From positions 5,525,501 through 5,589,500 of the forward strand of contig NZ_CP127173.1 in the NCBI RefSeq assembly GCF_030264295.1: a DNA stretch of 64,000 nt, written 5' to 3'. Position 1 is the first letter of the stretch. The number at the start of each line of letters is the position of its first letter. The notes beneath the pieces were generated by a model. It saw only the letters and a program-made list of their open reading frames with translations, did not search any database and had not been told where the DNA came from. The DNA is from Amycolatopsis nalaikhensis. GTDB taxonomy: Bacteria; Actinomycetota; Actinomycetes; Mycobacteriales; Pseudonocardiaceae. Made by a program: the position numbers and the translations under genes. Positions 49,120 through 57,012 of this stretch are shown here, in pieces.

Positions 49120-50127
49120 TCAGGCCGTGTGGCGGGCTGTTGAGCCGCGGACCACCAGCTCCGGGGCGAACAGCAGTTCCTCCGCCGCCACCTCGCCGCC
49201 GTTGATGCGCTTCACCAGCAGCTCCACCACCGCCCGGCCCATCGCCTCGATCGGCTGGCGGGTCGTCGTCAGCGGCGGGTCCGTGCAGTTCATCAACGCC
49301 GAATCGTCGTACCCGACCACCGAAACGTCCTCCGGCACCGACAACCCCTGCCGGCGGGCCGCACGCACCGCTCCCAACGCCAGCAAGTCACTCGCGCACA
49401 GCACCGCCGTCGCTCCTCGGGGGTACAACCGCGCCGCCGCCGCGTGGCCTCCCTCGATCGAGAACATCCCGTGCTCGACCAGCTCGTCCAGGACCGGCAG
49501 CCCCAGCTTCGCCGCGTACGCCTGGAACGCCTCGAGCTTCCGGCGGGACGGGATGTGGTCCGCCGGCCCGAGCACCAGCCCGATCTTCTCGTGCCCGAGC
49601 GAGCTCAGGTGCCCGACGACCTGCTCGACCGCCACCGCGTCGTCGCACGAGACCTGCGGCAGGCCGAGGTGGTCGACCGCCGCGTTGATCAGCACCGTCG
49701 GCAGCCGCCGCTCGACGAGGTGGTGGTAGTGCGAGTGGACCGCGTCCGCCTGCGCGTACAGCCCGCCCGCGAACACCACCCCCGACACCTGCTGCTGCAG
49801 CAGCAGCTCGACGTACTCCGCCTCCGACACCCCGCCCGCGGTCCGCGTGCAGAGCACCGGCGTGAACCCCTGCTGCGCGAGCGCGTTGCCCATGATCTCG
49901 GCCAGCGCCGGGAAGATCGGGTTCTGCAGCTCGGGCAGCACCAGCCCGACCAGCCGGGCCCGCTCGCCGCGCAGCTGGGTCGGCCGCTCGTACCCCATCA
50001 CGTCCAGCGCGGTGAGCACGGCGGCGCGGGTGCTCGCGGACACCCCGGACCGGCCGTTGAGCACCCGGCTGACCGTGGCTTCACTGACCCCGACCTGGCG
50101 GGCGACTTCGGCAAGACGACGCGTCAT
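49120..50127 (-). CDS. LacI-family regulator of the alpha-glucan locus
   Basis: 335 residues. HTH: RLAEVARQVGVSEATVSRVLNGRSGVSASTRAAVLTALDVMGYERP. The sugar-binding domain runs from LVGLVLPELQNPIFPALAEIMG to SVVGYDDSALMNCTDPPLTTTRQPIEAMG. It lies between the sugar importer operon and the secreted glucanase, all on one strand, and most likely represses both until an alpha-glucan oligosaccharide is present. Its own upstream region contains ACTTTAC and AAAGTAA in inverted orientation (about 50135-50162). Confidence 0.92.
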   Translation of the reverse strand: MTRRLAEVARQVGVSEATVSRVLNGRSGVSASTRAAVLTALDVMGYERPTQLRGERARLVGLVLPELQNPIFPALAEIMGNALAQQGFTPVLCTRTAGGVSEAEYVELLLQQQVSGVVFAGGLYAQADAVHSHYHHLVERRLPTVLINAAVDHLGLPQVSCDDAVAVEQVVGHLSSLGHEKIGLVLGPADHIPSRRKLEAFQAYAAKLGLPVLDELVEHGMFSIEGGHAAAARLYPRGATAVLCASDLLALGAVRAARRQGLSVPEDVSVVGYDDSALMNCTDPPLTTTRQPIEAMGRAVVELLVKRINGGEVAAEELLFAPELVVRGSTARHTA

Positions 50128-50164
50128 GGGTGAAACTTTACAGCAACCGGGCGCAAAAGTAAGA

Positions 50165-50200
50165 CAAGCCCGTACCGGTGTCTCGACCGGTACGGGCTTG
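50165..50200 (-). terminator. 15-bp perfect hairpin downstream of the GH87 gene
   Basis: CAAGCCCGTACCGGT (50165-50179) pairs exactly with 50186-50200 across a 6-nt loop. It lies 12 bp after the end of the minus-strand glucanase gene and upstream of the LacI gene. Confidence 0.8.
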
Positions 50201-50212
50201 CGACATCCGATG

Positions 50213-52411
50213 CTACGAAGCCGCCACTTCGAGCTCGGACACCTGCCCGGCGGGCCAGCCGGTGTTGCCGGTGAACGTCAGCCGCACGAAGCGCTGCGAC
50301 GTCGCCGTGAAAGAAGCCGACGCCGTGTTGCCGGAAGCCGGGTCGAACGCGTACCCGCGCGAACCGACCAGCGTCGCGTACGAACCGCCGTCCGTGCTGC
50401 CGGAGATCGTCACCGTCTGGGTGCGCGCGCCCCACGCCGACGACGGCGGCAGGCGGAGCGTCACCTTGTTGATCGACGCCGCCGCGCCGAGGTCCACCGT
50501 CAACGTCTGCGGGAACGCGTTGTTCGCGCTCTCCCAGTACGTGTTCGCGTCCCCGTCCACCGCGTTCGACGGCGGGAACCCACCGACGGACGCCGACGCC
50601 GTGATCGCCTTGCCGCGCGCGAGGTTCGTGCCCGACTGCGGCGGCTGTGGCGGTCCCGAGTTCGGCGCGGGCCACGTCGAGCAGTCGCTCCAGGTCCCGG
50701 TCCAGCCGCTGTTCCCCGACCCGCTGAACGTCATCTTCGGGATCGACGTCGGGTACGGGCAGTTGTACGTCCCGGTCACGCCGACGCCGGACGCCGTCAG
50801 GTTGCTGATCGACACCGACCCCTGCGTCTGCGACTGCGCCACGAACGTGCCGACGCCCTGCACCGAGACGCCGTCGATCGTGATGCCCTGGATCTGCTTG
50901 CCCGCGCCGTTGCCGTCGATGAACTGGATCGCCTCGTACGGGCTCTGGATGGCGGTGAACCCGGTGACCCGGATGGTCACGCCGGTGATCGCCTGGTCAC
51001 GCGCGTCGAACCACAGGGCGCCGACGCCGAACTGCCAGTTCGGGTCGAGCGCCCCGGCCCGCAACGCCGTGTTGTTCGACAGCGTCACCGTGCCCGAAAG
51101 CGGCACCGAGTTGAACCGGTTCGCCACCAGGTAACCGCCGCCGAGGGCGTTGGTGTCCTGGACGAGGTTGCCGCTCACCGTGTTGTTCGAGCCGCCGTAC
51201 AGCGCGATGCCGTTGGCCAGGTTCGGCTGCACGATCGTGTTGTTGACGAGCGAGTTGCCCGAGTCGGCCTGGCCGTTGGACCACAGCGCGAGTCCGTCGT
51301 CGCCGTTGTTGCGCAGGTAATTGTTGCGCAACGTCGAGTTCGTCACCGCGCCGTCGAAGTTCACGCCGTCGGCCTGGGTGTCGAGGATGCGGTTGTTCTC
51401 GATGGTGACGTTCGACGACGCGCCGTTCATCAGCCACAGCCCGCACTTCGTGTCCTGGATCCAGAGACCGGACACGACCGAGCCGGTGCCGAGCACGCCG
51501 TGGAACGCGTTGTCGGGGCTGCCGTCGTTCCGCTCGGTCACGTCGCCGAACACGGCGAAGTCGTAGAGCTTGATGTTCCCGGACGCGCTGCCGTTGTTGA
51601 AGATGTTGTTGCCGTGCAGCACGGTGTACCACTGGCCCGCGCCGCGCACGGTCGTCTGGTCGATTTGCAGCGCCGACCCGATTTCGAACCGCCCGGACGG
51701 CACCCAGACCTCGCGGCCCTGCGAGCGCGCGGCCGACAGCGCGTTCCGGAACGCCTGCGAGTCGTCCGAGGAGTCGTTCGCGGTGGCGCCGTAGTCGGTC
51801 ACCGAAAGGGAGCCGGCCGGCTGGGTACCCGCGCCGCCGACCTGCTCGAAGTCGGCGAGGTCGATGGTCGCCTGGCCGACGTCGCCGCTGTCGGCGGCCA
51901 CCCGGACCTTCGCCCCGGCCGCCGCGTTCTGCCCGAACAGCAGGCGGGCGTCGTCGAAGAAGTGGTGCGTCTTCGCGCCGGGGATCCACCCGGTGTCCAC
52001 ATAGGAATAACGCGACGTCACCGAGAGCCCGCTGCCGAGCTTGGTCCCGTTGACGTACACCGAAAGCCGCCCGGACGAGCCGTCCGGCAGGTTGTAGTGG
52101 ACGTTGATCGAGTTGGCCGCCGCGGGCAGGGTGAACTCGACGTACTGGCCCGTCGTGATCCGCACGGCCTGCCGCCCGGAGGCTTCCGAAGCGATGCTGG
52201 CCTGCGTGTAGTCGGGGCCCACGGCCGAGCCGTTCGTCGCCGAGCACTCGGCTTCGACCGTCCGGAACGGCACGGTCGCGCCGCCGGACGCCGTCGTCGG
52301 GCAGGTCGCGGCCGCGGCCGGGGTCGCCGAGCCGGTGGCCAGGACCGTCAGTCCGGACGCGGCGAGCGCCGCGGCCAGCAAAGCCGCGCGGCGCCGGGGG
52401 GAGGGGGACAT
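50213..52411 (-). CDS. Secreted GH87 alpha-1,3-glucanase (mycodextranase-like) with carbohydrate-binding domains
   Basis: 732 residues. Signal peptide to about residue 35 (RRRAALLAAALAASGLTVLA). A CBM6/35-like domain occupies about 45-190. The right-handed beta-helix catalytic domain (about 200-570) starts LSVTDYGATANDSSDDSQAFRNAL and has ADGVNFDG and NNGDDGLALWS. Asp 348, 371 and 372 reproduce the 23/24-residue spacing of the three catalytic aspartates of the known GH87 enzyme Agl-KA as I recall it. A Pro-rich linker leads to a C-terminal F5/8 (discoidin) domain (about 595-732). It should cut alpha-1,3-glucan or nigeran in fungal walls or dental-type polymers and feed the adjacent importer and glucosidase. 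Confidence 0.87.
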   Translation of the reverse strand: MSPSPRRRAALLAAALAASGLTVLATGSATPAAAATCPTTASGGATVPFRTVEAECSATNGSAVGPDYTQASIASEASGRQAVRITTGQYVEFTLPAAANSINVHYNLPDGSSGRLSVYVNGTKLGSGLSVTSRYSYVDTGWIPGAKTHHFFDDARLLFGQNAAAGAKVRVAADSGDVGQATIDLADFEQVGGAGTQPAGSLSVTDYGATANDSSDDSQAFRNALSAARSQGREVWVPSGRFEIGSALQIDQTTVRGAGQWYTVLHGNNIFNNGSASGNIKLYDFAVFGDVTERNDGSPDNAFHGVLGTGSVVSGLWIQDTKCGLWLMNGASSNVTIENNRILDTQADGVNFDGAVTNSTLRNNYLRNNGDDGLALWSNGQADSGNSLVNNTIVQPNLANGIALYGGSNNTVSGNLVQDTNALGGGYLVANRFNSVPLSGTVTLSNNTALRAGALDPNWQFGVGALWFDARDQAITGVTIRVTGFTAIQSPYEAIQFIDGNGAGKQIQGITIDGVSVQGVGTFVAQSQTQGSVSISNLTASGVGVTGTYNCPYPTSIPKMTFSGSGNSGWTGTWSDCSTWPAPNSGPPQPPQSGTNLARGKAITASASVGGFPPSNAVDGDANTYWESANNAFPQTLTVDLGAAASINKVTLRLPPSSAWGARTQTVTISGSTDGGSYATLVGSRGYAFDPASGNTASASFTATSQRFVRLTFTGNTGWPAGQVSELEVAAS

Positions 52412-52466
52412 CGTCGTCACCTTTCTCGCGGGGATCGGGAGGAAGCAGGGCGTCGACGTGACCGGG

Positions 52467-52524
52467 ATCATACGAATAGTGAACAAGAATCCGCAATAGA
52501 TGAACCAACTTACGCAAATTTGCG
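52467..52524 (-). promoter_or_regulatory. Promoter and operator region of the GH87 gene
   Basis: On the minus strand, TTGCGG (52496-52491) and TATGAT (52472-52467), spacer 18, form a good sigma-70-type promoter 55 bp before the start codon. The -35 box falls inside the 21-bp box shared with the importer promoter (52486-52506). Just upstream, CGCAAATTTGCG (52513-52524) is a perfect 12-bp palindrome, a likely operator. Confidence 0.6.
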
Positions 52525-52618
52525 ACAGATCTTGACGACTGGGCCGGATGCCCGACGTCGCCTTCCGACGGCCGGAGCAACACCCGCGGAGTCCCGGCGC
52601 GCTGCTAGTTTTCTGGGC

Positions 52619-53401
52619 ATGAGCCAGCGACGTGCGGACGGGAGCGCCGGGGACGCGGACTACGGCGCGATCGGCGGGGTGTACACCGACTACCGCAAGC
52701 CGGACCCGCGCATCGGCCAGTACATCCTCGACGCCCTGGGTGACGCGCGGACCGTGCTCAACGTCGGCGCGGGCGCCGGCGCCTACGAGCCCGCCGACCG
52801 CGAGGTGACCGCGGTGGAGCCGTCCGCGTCGATGCGCGCGCAGCGGCCCGCCGGCCTGCCGCCCGCGGTCGACGCCGTCGCCGAGAAGCTGCCGTTCCCG
52901 GACCGCGCGTTCGAGGGCGCGATGAGCACGTTCAGCGTCCACCAGTGGAACGACCTGTGGGCCGGGCTCAAGGAGATGCGCCGGGTCACCCGCGGCCCGA
53001 TCGCCATCCTGACCTGCGACCCCGCGCTGCTGCGGCGGTTCTGGCTGCTGGACTACGCGCCCGAGGTGATCGAGACCGAAGCCCGGCGCTACCCCTCGGT
53101 CGACGACATCGCCGACGGGCTCGGCGGCCACACGGAGGTGATCGGCGTGCCCATCCCGGCCGACTGCACGGACGGCTTCAACGAGGCCTACTACGCGCGC
53201 CCGGAACGCCTGCTCGACCCGGGCGCGCGGCTGTCGTGCTCGGCGTGGAGCTTCGTCGACGACCGCGTGCACCACCGCTTCGCCGCCGAGCTGCAGCACG
53301 ACCTCGACGACGGCACGTGGGACCGCCGGTACGGCAAGCTCCGCGAGCAGCCGACGTTCGAAGGCTCGCTGGTCCTCGTCGTCTCGGACCCGACGTCGTG
53401 A
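52619..53401 (+). CDS. Class I SAM-dependent methyltransferase
   Basis: 260 residues. GAIGGVYTDYRKPDPRIGQYILDALGDARTVLNVGAGAGAYEP (motif I), EVTAVEPSASMRAQRP, and AEKLPFPDRAFEGAMSTFSVHQWNDLWAGLKEMRRVTRGPIAILTCDP follow the UbiE/Methyltransf_11 pattern. The substrate is unknown. Its stop overlaps the start of the esterase gene (GTGA), so the two are coupled. Divergent from the GH87 gene but without an obvious functional link to it. Confidence 0.88.
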   Translation: MSQRRADGSAGDADYGAIGGVYTDYRKPDPRIGQYILDALGDARTVLNVGAGAGAYEPADREVTAVEPSASMRAQRPAGLPPAVDAVAEKLPFPDRAFEGAMSTFSVHQWNDLWAGLKEMRRVTRGPIAILTCDPALLRRFWLLDYAPEVIETEARRYPSVDDIADGLGGHTEVIGVPIPADCTDGFNEAYYARPERLLDPGARLSCSAWSFVDDRVHHRFAAELQHDLDDGTWDRRYGKLREQPTFEGSLVLVVSDPTS

Positions 53402-54318
53402 CGCCGCCGCCGTTCGACCCCGAGCTCGCGCCGGTCGTCGAAACCCTCCGTGCCCTGCGCCCGCCGCTGGCGTCGCTCGCCGACATCCCGGGCCGCCGGG
53501 AGCTGAACGCCGCCGAGCACCGGACCGTCGAGGAGCTGGCCGACGGGTTCCCGGCGTACAAGGTCGCCGAGGAGTACGCGGGCGAGGTCCCGCTGCTGGT
53601 CATGACCCCGGCCGAGAGCGCGGGCGTCCTCTACTACGTGCACGGCGGCGGCACGATCGTCGGCAGCCACCTCGGCTCCGACGTGCCGAACCTGCTGGCC
53701 TGGGCGGGCGAGCTGAACCTGACGATCGTCTCGCCCGGCTACCGCCTCGCGCCCGAGCACCCGTACCCGGTGCCGGTCGAGGACTGCTACACCGGTCTGC
53801 TGTGGACGGCCGAGCGGTTCGCCGGGCCGCTGGTGGCCGGCGGGGTCAGCGCGGGCGGCGGCCTGGCCGCGGCGACGACGCTGCTGGCGCGCGACCGCGG
53901 CGGGCCGTCGCTGGCGGGCCAGCTGCTCGTCTGCCCGATGCTGGACGACCGCAACGACACGCCGTCGGCGATCGACCTCGACGGCCGCGGCCTGTGGGAC
54001 CGCACGGCCAACCACGTCGGCTGGACGGCCTACCTCGGCGACCTCGACGAAGTCCCGCCGTACGCGGCTCCGGCGCGCGCCGAGGACCTGTGCGGGCTGC
54101 CGCCCGCGTTCCTGGACGTCGGCACGGCGGAGACGTTCCGCGACGAGGTCGTCGCCTACGCGAGCCGCATCTGGCAGGCGGGTGGTGACGCCGAACTGCA
54201 CGTGTGGCCGGGCGGGTTCCACGGCTTCGACTCGCTGGCGCCGGAAGCGGCGATCAGCCGGGCGGCGCGGGCCGCCCGGCTGACCTGGTTGCGCCGCCTA
54301 CTCGGCCAGGTGGGCTGA
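53398..54318 (+). CDS. HSL-family alpha/beta hydrolase (esterase)
   Basis: 306 residues from a GTG overlapping the methyltransferase stop. Hormone-sensitive-lipase family features: oxyanion motif YYVHGGGTIVG, nucleophile elbow GGVSAGGGLA, Asp in PAFLDVGTAETFRDE and His in GGFHGFDS. It hydrolyses esters of small acids or acts on a secondary metabolite. No signal peptide. The stop codon (54316-54318) lies inside the 83-bp repeat element, so the element provides the last codons and stop. Confidence 0.9.
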   Translation: MTPPPFDPELAPVVETLRALRPPLASLADIPGRRELNAAEHRTVEELADGFPAYKVAEEYAGEVPLLVMTPAESAGVLYYVHGGGTIVGSHLGSDVPNLLAWAGELNLTIVSPGYRLAPEHPYPVPVEDCYTGLLWTAERFAGPLVAGGVSAGGGLAAATTLLARDRGGPSLAGQLLVCPMLDDRNDTPSAIDLDGRGLWDRTANHVGWTAYLGDLDEVPPYAAPARAEDLCGLPPAFLDVGTAETFRDEVVAYASRIWQAGGDAELHVWPGGFHGFDSLAPEAAISRAARAARLTWLRRLLGQVG

Positions 54319-54394
54319 AGGGGACTTTCCTGGCATCTGATGCGAGGAAAGTCCCCTTCAGCGCGTCACATGAGATGAACGTCCCCTTCAGCCC
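54312..54394 (-). repeat. 83-bp intergenic repeat element, copy 2 (inverted)
   Basis: This is the reverse-orientation counterpart of 16636-16718. A perfect 17-bp stem (54315-54331 with 54345-54361) closes a 13-nt loop, and the extra 20-nt half-site at 54375-54394 is the exact reverse complement of 16636-16655. The TGA of the esterase (54316-54318) and the TGA of the convergent acyltransferase (54390-54388) are both the TGA of GGGCTGAAGG, one in each end. Confidence 0.85.
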
Positions 54395-56124
54395 AGTAGC
54401 TCCTGCAGCTCGGTGACCGCCTTCGCCAGTTCGTCGGCGAAGCGGTACATCTCGGCCGCGACGTGCTTCGGCGTGCTGAGGTAGATGTTCCAGCGGTCCG
54501 GCAGCAGCACGTACGCGATGCCGATGCACTGCGGGCTCGTCGAGCCGAAGCCGAAGTACTGGATGTTGACCGACGGCGCCGAGCTGGTGCTCAGGTAGTC
54601 GTCGCGCATCTTCAGCCAGCCCGGCGAGGAGTACAGCGCCGGGGTTTCGGTGTCGCCACGGCGTTTCCCGATCAGCTGCAGCTCCCACAGGTGCTGCTCG
54701 GGCGCGTCCCCGGCCTGGCACTCCTTGGCCCGGGCGACGTGCTTCGCGGCGGCCGTGCGGAACGCTTCGCGCTTCTCCTCCACCGAAGCGCTCGAGGACG
54801 TCATCACGTCGGCGAAGCGCACGACCTCCGGCGTGACGACGCGCATCGCCTCGGTGCGGCCGTTCTGGAACTGCCGCGTCGCGATCGACTCGTACGTCGC
54901 GCCGGTGAGGCCCTTCGCACGGCGGTGCGCGAGCTGGTACGCCATCTGCGCGAAGGCGTCCGGAGACATCTTCAGCTCCTTCGCGCGGTTGGCGCCGAAG
55001 TCGAACGACACGGTCTGCGTCGCCGTCGCGTCCGCGTAGGCCTTGAAGGCTTCTCCGGCGGCGCGCGCGTCTTCGCGGAGCGCGTCGGTCAGCGTGAACT
55101 CGACGACTTCGTAGCCGGGCACGCCCGAAGCCGCTTCACGCGGCTCGCGCGTACCGCTCAGCAGCGCGTCGGTGAAGCCGAGGATCGTCGTGCCGTCGAG
55201 CTCGCAGTGCTCGACGTTGATGCCCGCGGTGCCGTCCTCGAACACGATCAGCGAGACGGCCTTGTCGTACCAGCGGTTGTCGCCGTACAGCAGCTGATCA
55301 CCCGCTTCCAGCGCGTTCGACGGGCTGAAGTCGTCCAGGCACAGGCAGAACAACGCGGTCTCGATGGTCTCCAACGCGGCGGCGTTGCCCGCCTCGAGCA
55401 ACGCCGCCCGCGAAGCCGCCCACTCCGCCCGCGCCTTCGTCGTGAGGTGCCCGGCCGGGACGTCGGTGTCGTGGTCGTCCTTGAGGATCGCGCGCAGCCC
55501 GTCGGCGAGCTGCTCCGGCGAGTACGGGCGGCCGTCTTCGGCGAGGACGTCCATCCGGAACGGCGTGCCCCGCCGGAACACGACGATGTGCCGCTCCGGC
55601 GAAGGGAACGACGTGCGCGCGGTGTCGAGCAGCTCGCCCGGGATCCGCGTGGCCGAGAACAGGAACTTGTGCTGCACCATCGACTGCGGCGCGCCGCGCA
55701 GCAGCACCGGCGGCACCAGCTCGGCGTCGAGCTTCAGCTTGTAGTCCACGGCGGACGCGGTCAGCTCGGCCGCCCGCTCCACCTGGCCCAGCTCCGACTC
55801 GCGGAACAGGAAGAAGAAGTTGGCGTTGAGCGCGATCCGGTCGCGGCGGCCGAGGTAGCGGTACGGCCAGAACGTGTCGAGCCAGCTGCGCACGCCCGGC
55901 GAGCGGTCGTACTCCTCGAGCGCGGCCTGCAGTTCCGGTCCGGGACCGGCCAGGAACTCCGCGAGCGCGGCTTCGGTCTCGGCCAGCTCGTCCGGCGTCA
56001 GCAGCGGGGCGCACCACTCGAGGAAGCGACGGCCGCTGTCCGCCAGCGTGGGGACGGGGACCCGGGGGAGCCGGTCCTCGTTGCCGAAGGTGCGGGTGGA
56101 CCAGTCCGGACTGCTCACGGTCAT
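54388..56124 (-). CDS. Choline/carnitine O-acyltransferase-family protein
   Basis: 578 residues, close to animal and fungal carnitine acetyltransferase length and rare in bacteria. It has LPRVPVPTLADSGRRFLEWCAPLLT at the start, APQSMVQHKFLFSATRIPG (family RxP region), the catalytic histidine about 306 in GINVEHCELDGT, and a C-terminal STSSAPSVN (STS motif) with FGSTSPQCIGIAY. The reaction is acyl transfer between CoA and a hydroxyl, classically carnitine or choline. It is coupled by ATGA to a methyltransferase and follows a 2OG dioxygenase. The three could make and acylate a hydroxylated, methylated small molecule; the acceptor is unknown. Its stop lies in the 83-bp repeat. Confidence 0.88.
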   Translation of the reverse strand: MTVSSPDWSTRTFGNEDRLPRVPVPTLADSGRRFLEWCAPLLTPDELAETEAALAEFLAGPGPELQAALEEYDRSPGVRSWLDTFWPYRYLGRRDRIALNANFFFLFRESELGQVERAAELTASAVDYKLKLDAELVPPVLLRGAPQSMVQHKFLFSATRIPGELLDTARTSFPSPERHIVVFRRGTPFRMDVLAEDGRPYSPEQLADGLRAILKDDHDTDVPAGHLTTKARAEWAASRAALLEAGNAAALETIETALFCLCLDDFSPSNALEAGDQLLYGDNRWYDKAVSLIVFEDGTAGINVEHCELDGTTILGFTDALLSGTREPREAASGVPGYEVVEFTLTDALREDARAAGEAFKAYADATATQTVSFDFGANRAKELKMSPDAFAQMAYQLAHRRAKGLTGATYESIATRQFQNGRTEAMRVVTPEVVRFADVMTSSSASVEEKREAFRTAAAKHVARAKECQAGDAPEQHLWELQLIGKRRGDTETPALYSSPGWLKMRDDYLSTSSAPSVNIQYFGFGSTSPQCIGIAYVLLPDRWNIYLSTPKHVAAEMYRFADELAKAVTELQELLG

Positions 56125-56945
56125 CCTTCTTGCTCGGAAGTGGCCAGCGCGGCCGCGAGTTCGGCCGCGCCTTCAGGACGGGAAACATACAGCTGCGCGT
56201 AGAGCCAGCCGTCGGCCTCGAGGCCGGTGGGGTCGACCCCGACGGCGTCGAGGGTGTCGAGGATCTGCGTCTGTTCCGCTTCGGAGGCGAACCGCCGCTG
56301 CCGGAAGACGCCCTCGACGGGCGCGGTGTCGTACCCCAGCTCGGCCAGGCTGTCGGCGACCGGTTCGTAGGAGAACATCCGCAGCACGAAGTGCAGCATC
56401 CACGGCCGCGCACCGCGCGCGACCCGGGTCAGCGTCTTCTCGGTGACGTACCCGACGCAGCCGGTGGAGATCACGAGGTCGACGTCGTCGAGGAGCTTCC
56501 GCTGGGTGCTGTCCGGGTCGTCGCGCTCGAGGTCGGCGTGGATCGCCTCGTCGAGGAAGCCGGCGGAAAGCGCGTACTCGAGCGCGGGCGCCGAGCTGTC
56601 GAGGCCGAAGAACCGCGCACCGCCGACGTCGACGACGCGGGTCCGATCGGCTTCGACGAGCTGCGCGTGGTTCAGCGCTTGGACGCCCGGGTCCGTGTAG
56701 TGGGCGTAGAGGTCGTCCATCGTCGCGTCGCAGCGGCGGAGCGCGGCGTTGACGCCGTACGAGCAGCCGACGTCGAGCACGGTCGGGCGCTCGGCGGGGT
56801 GCTCGGCGATCAGCTTCGCGAAGTACGGCTTCGCCAGCTGGGGGATGTGGTAGTCCACGCGCCGAAGCGTGCCGAAGAACGGGCGCGGGTCGGGTGCGGT
56901 GTAGATGTGGTCGAACGAGATCTTGCCGGTCGAGTCGAAAGGCAC
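56121..56945 (-). CDS. SAM-dependent methyltransferase of the acyltransferase cluster
   Basis: 274 residues from a GTG at 56945 (GGGAG about 9 bp upstream), beginning PFDSTGKISFDHIYTAPDPRP, a start typical of this subfamily; an ATG at 57005 would add 20 low-complexity residues. Motif I is RPTVLDVGCSYGVNAALRR, with ARFFGLDSSAPALEYALSAG and DLVISTGCVGYVTEKTL downstream. The acceptor is unknown. The gene is between the dioxygenase (67-bp gap) and the acyltransferase (ATGA overlap), so it most likely acts on the same small molecule. Confidence 0.85.
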   Translation of the reverse strand: MPFDSTGKISFDHIYTAPDPRPFFGTLRRVDYHIPQLAKPYFAKLIAEHPAERPTVLDVGCSYGVNAALRRCDATMDDLYAHYTDPGVQALNHAQLVEADRTRVVDVGGARFFGLDSSAPALEYALSAGFLDEAIHADLERDDPDSTQRKLLDDVDLVISTGCVGYVTEKTLTRVARGARPWMLHFVLRMFSYEPVADSLAELGYDTAPVEGVFRQRRFASEAEQTQILDTLDAVGVDPTGLEADGWLYAQLYVSRPEGAAELAAALATSEQEG

Positions 56946-57012
56946 TGGCCAGGCTCCCAATCTAATCGCAGCTCCGCTGTCCGTTGAGGGCGGTGGCGGG
57001 GGCATGGATGGA

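Noticed and set aside
48855..49205. Small plus-strand gene in the region between the importer and LacI genes
   Set aside because: The frame runs through the repeat element and the LacI coding strand, with no ribosome site or family similarity.
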